Below the pieces are notes generated by a model that had not been told where the DNA came from, searched no databases, and saw only the letters and a program-made list of their open reading frames with translations. A stretch of DNA of 64,000 nucleotides from Cucumis sativus (lineage: Eukaryota > Streptophyta > Magnoliopsida > Cucurbitales > Cucurbitaceae), in NCBI RefSeq assembly GCF_000004075.3, contig NC_026659.2, positions 19,610,272 to 19,674,271 on the forward strand, given 5' to 3'. This document shows positions 49,126 through 60,330 of this stretch, one piece after another. A program made the translations under genes and the position numbers. How positions within the stretch are numbered: the stretch's first letter is position 1; each line of letters begins with the position of its first letter.

Positions 49126-49849
49126 GTAACGTTGATAGGCTTAATTTTTAAAATAAAGATTTTCACATAATACTTAAATTAACTATGAAATTTCGTAAAT
49201 GTTCTAAATTAAAATGTATTTTTTAAAATAAGAATACGTATATTTTTTTGAACAATTAAAACCTTATCATCATTATAATTATAACCTTATCATCATTATT
49301 AATGATACATAATATTCCAAATTAAATTTAAATTATCTCTTTATTCAGGTTACATTCCACTTATTATGATTTTGAATGTGTACCTTTATTCTAGAAATAA
49401 ATTAGAAATATTTCTTAATTAAGTATAAAGTAAGATATTTTGTAATATAGAATAATATACTAATTAATTATAATTGTATAATCGTATAAAATAAATTTTT
49501 TTAATTTCTTATATGTAAACATACATAATTCTCGTTTCAATTTATTTTAAAATATATATTTATTTAGTAAATATCATTGCTGCAGAAAACTATAAAATTC
49601 TTACATACTTATTATCATTTTATAAATTTTTTAAACTAACAATATATAATTTAATATACTAGTAAAATATAATAGTTGTTTAGTGTGATTTATATATATA
49701 TATATATTCTCATATTATTGTCCACTTTGCCATTTATCTCTTGTTTTTATTATTGTCCACTTTGATAATTGACGTTAAATTTTAGTATCTAATTAAAAGT
49801 AATCATGAATAGTTTTTTAATTAATTTTAATATCGATAAAAAATTAGTA

Positions 49850-50075
49850 AAAATAATTTTATTTTAGAAACATTTTTAAATATATCAAAATAAACTAAAA
49901 TATTTTTAAAATATAACAAAATTTTAGATTCTACGTAGACACTAATAGACATATCAGTATCTTATATTACGGATAGAAATTGATAAAAATATATTAGTAT
50001 CCATCAATGTCATTATTGATAGAATTTAAAATTTTATTACGTTTTGTAAATATTTTTTCTTATTTTAAATTAAAT
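49850..50075. repeat. Inverted-repeat (MITE-like) element
   Basis: AAATATTTTTAAAATATAAC on the left faces TTACGTTTTGTAAATATTTTT on the right around GATAGAAATTG / ATTGATAGAA core motifs. Same layout as 33005-33235. Ends approximate. Confidence 0.5.
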
Positions 50076-51634
50076 ACTAGAAATTAACACCAAAGATTAA
50101 AAATGAGTATTTAATTGAAACCAACTGTTATGAAGGTAAACTCTGTAATTGTAAAAATGTAAAAATTTGAAATTTATGGGCCAAATAAAAGGTATGCCAA
50201 AAATCTTAAAACCAAAAATTAAAATTAATTTTAAGGTTAGTTATATTTCTAAAGTATTAATTGGGTTAGATGTTTGCATTGAAAGTTTGACTTATACCCA
50301 AACTAATTGTGCTTAGTTTTTTTTGTTTGTTTAGTCCTAATTTAACATTTTTATGTGTTTTATTGTTATAGTTTCTATTACTTTCTATAAACAAACAAAC
50401 AAAAAGAAAAAAAATTTGGCTTGTCCTTATCATTATTTTTTAAAATAGTTTATTTTAGTTCCCCATATAATCTATGTGCTCTAATTTTATTTATTTATTA
50501 TGTGATCTTGATTGACAATTTTCCTAATATTTGATAATCAAAATAGTTGAACCTAATCATTGACAAGTGAAGTATTCATATACCAACTAATTGATGATCC
50601 ATATCTGATTGCTTTACACAATTGGCTTTTGATATTCTATCTCTAAAATTTTAAATAACAATATTACTATTATTATTATTATTATTATATAAACGTCATT
50701 TCATTTCTTTTTATAATTAAGGTCCACTTGAGTCATTTAGAAAAGATATATATATATATCAATCGAACCATCACCACTAAAATATACAAATCACTCATTT
50801 GCATCTTGCTTCCCTACTTTTATAAAGCAAATTATGTGCTTTTGGTTCATTTAGGAAGTACCAACAAATCAACTCTTTTAACAAATTGGTTGAGTTTTTT
50901 TGTTTACAATATTGTTTTTCTATTTCATCTTTAATATACCATCATAGATTAAACCATCAATAGAGTTTACAACAATCTTTTAATGGTGTTCTTTATTTGT
51001 AATGTTTAATTTTTATGCCTCAATTTTAGTTTTAACTCTTTTTTTCTTCTTGAGTTTGCCATATATACTCATGTGTTTGACTCATATGATTCAACTAAAT
51101 CTTAAACACCGTCTTCATTGTTAATAGGTATTGCAAGTTTTCTTCATGTGATGTGTAGGGATGGTAGAGTTGGCGCTAGTTAAGGCTTTATAAACTTTTT
51201 TTGCAAGCATGCTATTATGTTCGTTTAAAAAGGTTTAAACAGTTTTATGTTTAGGACTTTGAGTCCCATTTCATTTAAGTTTGTGAGTCACATTTCATCT
51301 TATCAAAATATTTAAATTTATCTCTCCACATTAAATTTCTTTCAATACTTTTTTCAACAAGATCAAACCTTCAATTATTTTGATGTTGATAGCATAAACA
51401 CTTGTCAGATTGAACATCTTACTTCAAGATTGATAGTACAAACATTATGCAAGTTGAGCTAGACCCATTTGTCAATAAATCTTAAAATTAGTCTTTATTA
51501 TTAGTTTGAAATAAATTGATGTCGAGTTTGGTTAAATGATATTTATAATTTCCATACAAGGGAAGACACAATGTGAATGTGTTCTCGAGCGTCACATAAA
51601 GACTGCATTTTTTAAATTGTTTTAAATGATAAAA

Positions 51635-51770
51635 CCGCTAAATATCTACAAATATAACAAAATATCATTATCTATTAGTGGTGGTAGCCATTGACATCTC
51701 TACGATGATGTTTTGGTACATTATAAATATTTTGATTCATTTTGTTATATTGTCAAACAACCACTTTTAA
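51635..51770. repeat. Inverted-repeat (MITE-like) element, short
   Basis: CTACAAATATAACAAAATAT (about 51646) faces ATATTTTGATTCATTTTGTT (about 51727), enclosing a TCTATTAGTGGTGG core. It resembles the 33005 and 49850 elements in smaller form. Confidence 0.5.
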
Positions 51771-53692
51771 GAAAAAGCAAACAGTAAACAAAATCTATTA
51801 AAGTTACACTTAGGTCATCGTAGGTCACAACAAAATAGAATGGAACACTAACCAAAAACTAAAACTATAGTTCCTCATAAAAAAAAGTATATATTAAATG
51901 TCATCGAGGACTTACATGAAACACTTGATTAGTATTTTTCTTTATAAATATAAAGAAACAAAAGTGTTACATATTAAAATACTATCAATCCCACTTTAGA
52001 TTCAAAACTTTGTTTCATTACTATAGATCTATAAATCTTATCATGGTACAAAGATTGATTTAGAACTTTCATATTATGGTAGGAACCCTAATGTCCCTAC
52101 TTTATTTAAAGAGGAAAATCTTTAAAAGCAAACAGAGACAGCAAAGAACATGAAAGTTTACCAACTCCTCCATGTGCTTAATGAGATATATAATCAAAAA
52201 AAGGCCCAAAAAGGGACAGTTTCTGGACTCTTTATGATATAATGCGCACCTTAAATCTGAAAGAGGTTATCAAAATTTTGTTTCTAGCATTCTCAATCCA
52301 AAGCTTCAACAATATAAATACATTAAGACAATTTATAATTCATAAAAAGGAATTCCATTAAATATCTGTAAAGTAATGCCTAATATAAGATTAGTTCCTT
52401 ATTCAAATGGCATAGCAGACCTGGAAATGAGAAATCTGAACAAAAAAGAAAGTTGAAGCTGAATTACAAGTATAATATGCAGCCAAAAAACAGTTTGGTG
52501 TAGGCCTAATATACAGCTGAAAAGTCTCATCTATCATTGACATCTCAACAAGACTCATTTTGTTCCTGAAGATATTGAACCAATCATAGAGAGCATAAAC
52601 TTTTCCACCACAGTAGCGCAAGAACTAATGAAAAGAAGCTATTTCAGATACAAATCATATACAGAATTATATAGTTATTTTGTAGTGTTATGATTTAAAT
52701 GTACAAAAGAATATATAGATGACAGGGTCCTATCCATTTCACATGATCTATTATAATATGAAGGAAATATGAGAGGGCCTTATCAACTCAAAACTCCAAA
52801 CCAGGTCCATCTTCTTGGAGGTTCTGAATGTGATATGTTGAACAGAAAACAGGAAGTAAGCAAAATAGGGGGAAAATACATATTATAAGACAACTCGAGT
52901 TCGGAGAATTCTCCGGCTAAATCAATATGTGGGAGTGAGATTCAAATCTTTAACCTTCTGGTTGAGAAATCAAGGATGTTTGTAATACTATAGCATGTTT
53001 TAGTTGGCAATTGAATTGGTACTCTTTAGACTTGCATCATCCATTTTATACTTTTTCTACCTAACTTGGCTGAAAGGTCACAAGGTCCCAAGGTCCCGCA
53101 TCTCCAATTCAAAAAGATGCCCCACAAGGGCTTATTAACTAACTATTATGGATAATGAAATTGATAAAGTATTGACACTATAAAGAGAGGATGGGATGGC
53201 ATTGATTAAGAATAAGATGGTGAGACCATAGTCGTACTTAATCCAGTTACTATAGCAGGACGAGGTAGATCTAAGAGGTAGAGACAATTTTCATTAATCA
53301 CTCACATTTAAATACAGTATGTTTATTTAATCAGTTACTAGCACAGAACAACAGATGTATATACCAGCACCAACAGTATGACAGATATGTAAAATCTTCG
53401 ATTTGAAGTAAATAGCTAAGTTGATTGGCAGCTAATTACCCAGTTGCAACCCTTTGGTGATGCTGCCATTTTCATTGACTGCTACCTCAATTCTGCAAGA
53501 AGCTTTGAACTTCAAAAATAACAAATACTCTGACATTACAATTGAAGGATACCAATCCCATTGTATTATGTTATGTGTGTTAATGTATGATGATTTTATT
53601 TTCTGCTGTACAACATAAAAGAATGCCTCTATATACAAATGGGATTGATCCCCATATATTTTGTTATGAATCCTCTATTGTACTGGGTGATT

Positions 53693-56600
53693 TTATATTC
53701 TCTTTTGTACAGCAGCAAATAGCACCAGAAGAATCGGAGAAAGAAGAAAAATGACATAGGGAAGAGATTGATTAAGTACACCTTCCCCAATCCCGGACTC
53801 GTCAGCAGAGTAGTTAAGCTTGTTATCAAGAAAAGCTTCAAAATAGTTCCGGTAGCTGCTGTCATTTGAAAGAAAGGATGAGCTTGTCGTTACCTTCATC
53901 ATTTCCATTGCCTGTACATGGGAAAAGGTCCAAAGCCATAAACATCCAACAGAAAGAATCCCATAAGATAATAGTAATGAAGTTACAAGATATACTTCAA
54001 ACTTTGAACCATTAATTAATTTATTAGTATAAGTGTTGTTGATTAATTGAAGAACTAATTGTTTTATGTTTAACTTTGTTGGTGATATATAATTAAATTT
54101 GCCTTCAACCACCAGCTTAAGCTTTTGGATAAATTGGTGGTTTAATATGGTATCAGAACAAGTAGTCCAGGAAGGTCCTCTGTTCAAGCCCCGGCATTGT
54201 CGTTTCCTCCCCAATTAAAATCGATTTCCACTGGTTGGGCCTTTCAAATATTTCAAGCCCACAAGTGATGTGAGTGTTGGTGATATATAACTAAATTTGC
54301 CTCCAACCACCAGCTTAAGCTTTTGGATGAATTGATGGTTCAATAAACATCATACTAAACAAGTTTATCTACAAAACAGTCAATAGTTACCTGGAAACTA
54401 AACATGAACTGCCTTGCTTTCTTGCTTACTCGAGGATTTGGATGAGACTTAAGCTTCTCATACATTTCTCGAGCCACATCTGGCCTGTTAAGAATGCTAA
54501 TTGTGATATCATGAACCAATAAAAAAAAAGAAAAAACTAATTTATCCAACTCTTTCTCAGTTTTCTATACTCGTTTCCCTCCTTTCTTTGATATCGCCGT
54601 TTATCTAACTCCTATTTAGATGTTTATATTGTTCCACTAAGAAATTTTAATTATATTTTGAGTAACTTCATATTCATACTTGCATTGATTTTATTTTATT
54701 TTTTCCATTTAGCAAATGGATAAAATAATACACTAATAATAATTTATACTCAAATCTTATCTTCACTTAGCTTTTAACTTTGAAACTTTTTGAAAGGACA
54801 CATTCTTAATTGATTTGATGAGGATTTAAAGCATATTAGGATGTGATTTAGTTTATGTTTCTTGATTTTAGATTCGTAAACTCAAATGGACTTGTAAACT
54901 TAAAAAGAGAGAGAAAAACGGCATTTAGTTTCTAAAGCTACTACCGAACACATTTGAGAATACCAAAAAATATGATACAGAACTCTATTATAAGTGAATC
55001 CCTATTTCCAAAACTTTCGTTTTCATATCACTTACAAAATGCACCCTTACTTTCACAAAAACTTCTGAAAAATAATTCAAAATGTAAAGTTGATGAACCA
55101 CATTACATAAACAATTATTCATGTTAAAGAACATTTACTTGATCTTGACTTATCTTTTCTAGTCAAGATCTGATCTTGACTTAAAAGCTTAGCTATTATA
55201 CGTGAAAAAAATAGATTATCTTTTCTAGTTATGAAGTTTTAAAGCTTGCTGGAGATAAAGGGCTTTGTTGATAGTCTATAGGCCCAAGCGTATTTTAGTA
55301 TTTTACTTTATCCTATGTTCATTTCCTTTTTTGTATTAGGACTTGCTAAAGCCTAAGTTGACTTCTTTTGTAATTTTTAGGGTGTGTGAAAATAATAAAA
55401 TGTGACTCTATTGTGGTTTTTTCCCCACTACAGGGTTTTCCACGTAAACCTATAGTTCACTTTTTTACCTTTTAACAAAGCTAATTTGAAGGCCATGAAC
55501 GTACCTACTAAGGGAATCTTGACAGATAGACCACTGCAAAGCAGCAAGTCCATGAAGCTCACTCTGCATAAACATTATTTTCAAGTAAACAAAAATAATC
55601 AGAGAAGAAAGCAACAAAGCACGAGAATAGTTATCCAGTTTGTATACTTCTATTTAATTTTAACATCAAACCAACATCTTGAGGGAAAGACCCATCAATA
55701 TATTAGACCCATCAATATCTTAAGGGGTCAGTCTAGACTCTAGAAACCTTAATAATCTGCAATAAAACAATACCACACTGGATTGAGACCCCTGTGTGAA
55801 GATATTGTTCGTTTATATAGGAGAATCTAGGAAGACAGCCAGATGGTTGACTGAGAAAAAACCAGGTTTTTGCTAGGAAATCTATTGTATATGTTTATTC
55901 CTCGGTAGTTAGTTAGTTGGTCTGAATAAAATATATTTTGTTGAAAGGCACTTGAGAGAAATGTGGATGGGAGAGAATTAGACATCTCAAATTGACTGTG
56001 TAACTTAGTGTGCTGCCTAGGCACTCTTTTCTCTCTGTTTTAAATAAATGAAAGTCTCCAATACCCATTTGCAAGTTAAGGAAACGAAAATTGATTACGG
56101 CACATTATGCAAGGCGTGTATAGATATTTGAGTCAGTTCAATATTGCATTCTGCCAAATCTATTCTTCTAAGCTGTTCATTAAACTCAAGGTACAAAAGA
56201 CCTACCTGGAAATTTACTTTTTCCATAATTGTCTCGTAATATGGTAAGGCTTCCTTAAGTTTTCCATCATTCATCAATGAATCGCCTTCCTCTAGTGCCT
56301 GCAATTATGAGATGCTGATAAGAATATGTTTAACTTTAGAAGTAGGGAGAGAACTTCCATATGCAAATAATGCACAAATTACTTTGTGAATTGCATTATT
56401 TAAGCTTGGAGAATAGTCTGAAAAATCAAATTACAAATTTGATATAGGAAGGCCACAACATTGAAAAAAGGTTGTTTATTCGTGTGAAGACATAACAAAT
56501 AAAAGTTAATAATGTTTGTTTTTAACTAAGCTCACCATTTCACATTCGGACTTCAGTTTCGCATCTATGGTCAAGCCAAATTTTTTCTTATATGCAGCAA

Positions 56601-59241
56601 TCAGTTCTTTTGTGCGTGCTTCCTTCACAGCTTTTTCTTCATCTGTTTCAAGCACATCTCCAGGGCGTATAGTTCTTCCACCTCCAAACTGAATAAGAAA
56701 GAAAATAATTCTAAAAAATGTGTTGTGAGAATAGAATACTAAATAGGGATACATAGAAAATATAAGGCATAGTAGCTTTTAGCTAGGGTTGGCTTGGTTA
56801 TAAATAGAGGGACTTGGGTACCTTTGAGGTGGGGAAATTATTTTGGAGTTTGTCCAAGGTGGGATAGCCCTCTTGAAAGGTTATTGATATTGCAATATAT
56901 TCATATTTTTGTTTCCTTTTATAGGAACTTAATGTATGCCCCCATAAATGAGGCCTTAAGTATGATATCGAAATACCATTCGTCTAAAAATGTATCAGTG
57001 AAATTTACCAGAATCTAATTGCACCATTATTGACGAATTTCCTTTCAAGGAGCTTTCACCGGCCATCATTGATGAAGTAAATATGCCAATGAACGAAGTC
57101 GCTGTTTTGTTAGTACTTGTTGAATTGTTGAATGTGTAGTACTTTCTGTATCGAGATAGTATGTATATGCTGCACCCACATTGCTCACTCATTATCAAGT
57201 CGTCCAGCATATATGATGAAGTACATTTTTTAGTTAATATTTTCTAATTGCGAACAATGGTACTCTATTATTGTTCTTGATAAACCAACTTATGAGTTAT
57301 GGCCACACTCCATCTTCAGGTGTAACACACCTTCACACATTATGATATTCCAAAATAATCAAAGAGGGAAATAGCACTTTCTCCATCATGTGAGAGTACT
57401 AGTGAAGGTAATCTTTGTTGTCAAAAGGTTAACATGTATTCAGGAACTTCAAGTGATATATGAAGCCATCTGATGCAATGCACAATCTGTCACACATTTT
57501 ATATAGTCCTCAATTCCTTGTATACAAACACTAGCTTACCTTTCAGACAAAGATGAAAAAGGTTTTGCATGGACAAATTAGTTCATGAACTTAGGCTCCC
57601 TACTTGGATTAACACATCATTTGTTAAGAAAAAAAAGGACGTAAGCACATTCTATTTTCCACAAGAAAATCAACAAATGGGGGACAATGGATTCTTTCTC
57701 ACCAAAAACACTATAAAAGCAGATGTCTTACCGTCTTTGAAATGTTGCCAGGTCTAGGAAAGACACCCCATGTAGAAACCTTGGGCTTGTAAAAATCAGA
57801 ATCATCCTCCTGAGTTGGTTTAATTTCGGATACTGTTGCATCGTCAAACTTGCTTGAATCACCTACAATTATTTCCACTTCAGGCAAGTCTTCTACAGAA
57901 AAGGGGTCTGAAATTGGAACCAATCCAGCTGGTAATCCCCTGCTCTTTTTCTTATCCGCAAAGCCAAGCCCAATAAAATCAATGCTTGAGATAGAAAGCT
58001 CTCCCTTTTTATCACCCTTTTGTTTATTTCCCAAATTTCCCCCATCTCTGTCGTTCAATCCTGAAGATCACTTTCACCATTAATATCAACTCAAGTTACT
58101 TACGGAACTCTTTCCTTATCATTGTGCACATGAAAAAGAATAGAAGACCATCATAAGATCATAAAGAGAACATAGACCAAACCAAGGAATTAACAACTCA
58201 GAACTAAATAATCCATCTTTTGAATTGCATAAAAACAAAAATAAAATCACAACCTATCAGTTGGTTGAGGTTCAGTTCAGACACCATGGCTGTATTTGTC
58301 TGTTAATTACGTGAGCTTCCTAACGCCAATAGATTTACTAGTCCAATCAGGTATACAAAGTAAGGCTATTGAAACCCAATTCTCAAACTATGCATATTCA
58401 AATAACAACATAAATCCAAACTTTCTTTAAACATTTGGACCATTTTTTGACCATTTCTTGATTTGTGTTTGTCATCCTTGCATAAGGATCATGATAATCT
58501 TCTTTGTATCATTCCAATTTAATCGGATGTCCTCGAACCGGCAACATAAATCCAAAATTTTTAAACATTTTCCTCCCTACATCTCTAGATATAATACATC
58601 AACTACACAAATCAAATTTCTATAATAAAGCGTTCAATTTCAAGTTCAGAACAACAACTTATCTCGCACCATACATAGGTAGCAACCATACCGCACTACA
58701 ATTTTGAACTGAATCAGAATAATTCCAACACTCAATCAAATCAACATTAACAAAATTTACCTTCATTGGTGTTGATTACCCCACCCTTCGTGCCATCAGT
58801 TACAACCTTCGCCTCCCCCTTCACTTCATTAGCACTCTCTACCGCAACTCTAACCCCACCCTGCATTTTCCTCTGCTCGTCAGCGCCATCGAAACTCAAT
58901 ACACCCGATTTACCAGTTTGGACAGAGTTGCCTTCAGAACCCACACCGGGTTTCAGCTCAACATTCAAATTGGAGCCCGATTTAGACAATTTCTTGTAGG
59001 CCTTGGCTCGCTCGAATGCGAGCTTGACAGGGTCGAGAGGAGGCGGTGCAGCATCAGAGACAGTTTCAGGTGAATTTGGTGGAGGAGTTTCAGGATTTGG
59101 TGGGTTTGGGGATGATGAGAACTTCAAAGATTTGGAGGGAAATGGTTTGTTGGAGGAGATTCTGGAGATGAAGAGGGAATGTTTTGTAGAAGAGATGATG
59201 GGGTTGAGAGAAGAGAGACATGAGGAAGAAACAGAGGCCAT
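53693..59241 (-). CDS. Plastid-targeted TPR-like protein with C-terminal membrane segment, unknown function
   Basis: Seven exons on the minus strand: 59241-58761, 58060-57732, 56688-56536, 56298-56206, 55563-55505, 54484-54391 and 53911-53693. All junctions are GT-AG, and the sum is 1428 nt, 475 codons plus TAA, closing in frame. The N-terminus (MASVSSSCLSSLNPIISSTK, then Ser/Pro-rich) looks like a chloroplast transit peptide. Residues ~175-270 include SISSIDFIGLGFADKKKSRG and STWGVFPRPGNISKT. Residues ~271-320 start FGGGRTIRPGDVLETDEEKA. Residues ~322-410 read like TPR-type helices (ALEEGDSLMNDGKLKEALPY; ELHGLAALQWSICQDSLS; RPDVAREMYEKLKSHPNPRV). Residues ~452-471 (LPYVIFLLSPILLVLFAAV) form one membrane helix just before the end. 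I recognise the pattern as conserved in plants but cannot name it or give a function. A thylakoid or envelope membrane location is inference. Confidence 0.85.
54077..54345 (+). mobile_element. TRIM retrotransposon (miniature, two 71-bp LTRs) in intron 6
   Basis: LTR 1 at 54077-54147 and LTR 2 at 54275-54345 both start TGTTGGTGATATATAA and contain CAACCACCAGCTTAAGCTTT, with a handful of differences. A primer-binding site TGGTATCAGAAC (initiator tRNA-Met type) follows LTR 1 at 54148. The interior has GTCCTCTGTTCAAGCCCC and ATTGTCGTTTCCTCCCCAAT, known from plant TRIMs. The flanks AACTT and AACAT look like a 5-bp target duplication with one mismatch. No coding capacity. It is antisense to the host gene. 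Confidence 0.88.
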
Positions 59242-59326
59242 TGCATTGATATTTAGCCAATTTGGAGATTTATGGTTTCAACTTTCCATTTGGTTGGAAC
59301 TTGAAAGAAGAAAATTTTGTGTATAA

Positions 59327-59806
59327 TTACAAATAAAAATAAATATCTTTAACAAAAATGTTGTAAATACAACAAATAAAGGAAGGAAATATCTCAAATA
59401 AAAAATCAAAATTAAGCATTTAGCATGATATATGTGTTCATCAATGAACTTACATAGTAAAAATTTTAGAAAGGAACAAAGCCACCTATTAAATATTCTA
59501 ATGCAATTTCGTTAACTACACGTACGGAAAGATATATTTCGATCTCAAGTTATTAACGAAGAAATTCTTGGTTTTGAAGAATGTATCTTGCTAATAATAT
59601 AAGACCAAATATTACACTTTTAATAAATTTGTTAGCTAGATACAATTTTTCAACAAAAAGACATCGGAATAGAATTCATAACTTCATTATCTCCAAGGAA
59701 CAATGGATATGTGTTTGTTTTATTCAAATAAATTAAATTTTGATCAAATTAGTTACATAGATTTTTTATATTTATTTGATCCACACAAAACTAGATCTCA
59801 AACAAA
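59327..59806. other. AT-rich stretch upstream of the plastid-protein gene
   Basis: No gene is seen. The proximal part is the likely promoter/5' UTR region of the minus-strand gene starting at 59241. Confidence 0.5.
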
Positions 59807-60330
59807 TTGTCTCTTCACATGTGGAAGAATTGTTATATAATGGAAATCACCGTAATACTCACTTTCTCAAATCATACTAAAATTCTTGCAATTCATAAGG
59901 TAAGTCGAGAATGTGTTTGGTTAATATCAATAACTCAGAACATTCAAGGAACATGTGACTTGTTTTCTAGTAATATTCTTTCAACGATATTATATGAAGA
60001 CAACACAGTATGTATAGCCCAATCAAAGGAGAATATATTAAAGGAAATAAAACCAAACAACTCTCACCAAAGTTTTTCTATACTCGTGATCTTTAAAGAA
60101 AAAGACACAATAAATTTGTTTGAATGATACCTAGAGAGACTTCTTTACAAAATCATTACCTACAACCAACTTTGAAAAATTGGTGTGCAACATTGGAATA
60201 TAGCGACTTCAAATGATATTTCCATGAGAGGGAGCAAAAATTAGATTATATGAAATATGTATCATTTTTTTCGGTTTTTCTAAGGTTTCAAGAAGCTCAA
60301 ATATGATGGGCATCTAAAGAGAGTATTATA
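59807..60330 (+). pseudogene. copia RNase H / 3' end remnant
   Basis: Plus-strand frames read LAIHKVSRECVWLISITQNI, TILYEDNTVCIAQSKENI and, after frame breaks, a FEKLV-like stretch near 60160. These match in order the RNase H and C-terminal end of plant Ty1/copia polyproteins. The sequence around 60222-60330 (GAGAGGGAGC and AAAGAGAGTATTATAAATAT) could be the polypurine tract and start of a 3' LTR. Upstream domains are absent. It is on the opposite strand to the copia remnant at 17.9-21.4 kb and is a separate insertion. Confidence 0.75.

Larger units (their letters stand above)
44400..52400. other. 8-kb AT-rich intergenic region
   Basis: No convincing gene. Visible contents: TA tracts (about 46361-46387, 48352-48368, 49690-49708), dispersed repeat pieces at 48888-49125, 49850-50075 and 51635-51770, and pyrimidine-rich stretches near 45640-45830. 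Open frames of 60-106 codons here are AT-rich or low-complexity with no recognised similarity. The part next to 44179 should contain the promoter of the calmodulin-binding gene. Confidence 0.5.

Noticed and set aside
52900..52985. tRNA-like sequence (GAGTGAGATTCAAATCTTTAACC)
   Set aside because: Resembles a reversed B box, but no acceptor stem or A box can be formed around it; at most an eroded tRNA-derived repeat.
52403..53638. Short minus-strand frames (68-72 codons) as extra exons of the plastid-protein gene
   Set aside because: The gene already closes with TAA at 53693 directly after the membrane helix. These frames lack splice continuity and recognisable content, and are probably 3' flanking sequence.
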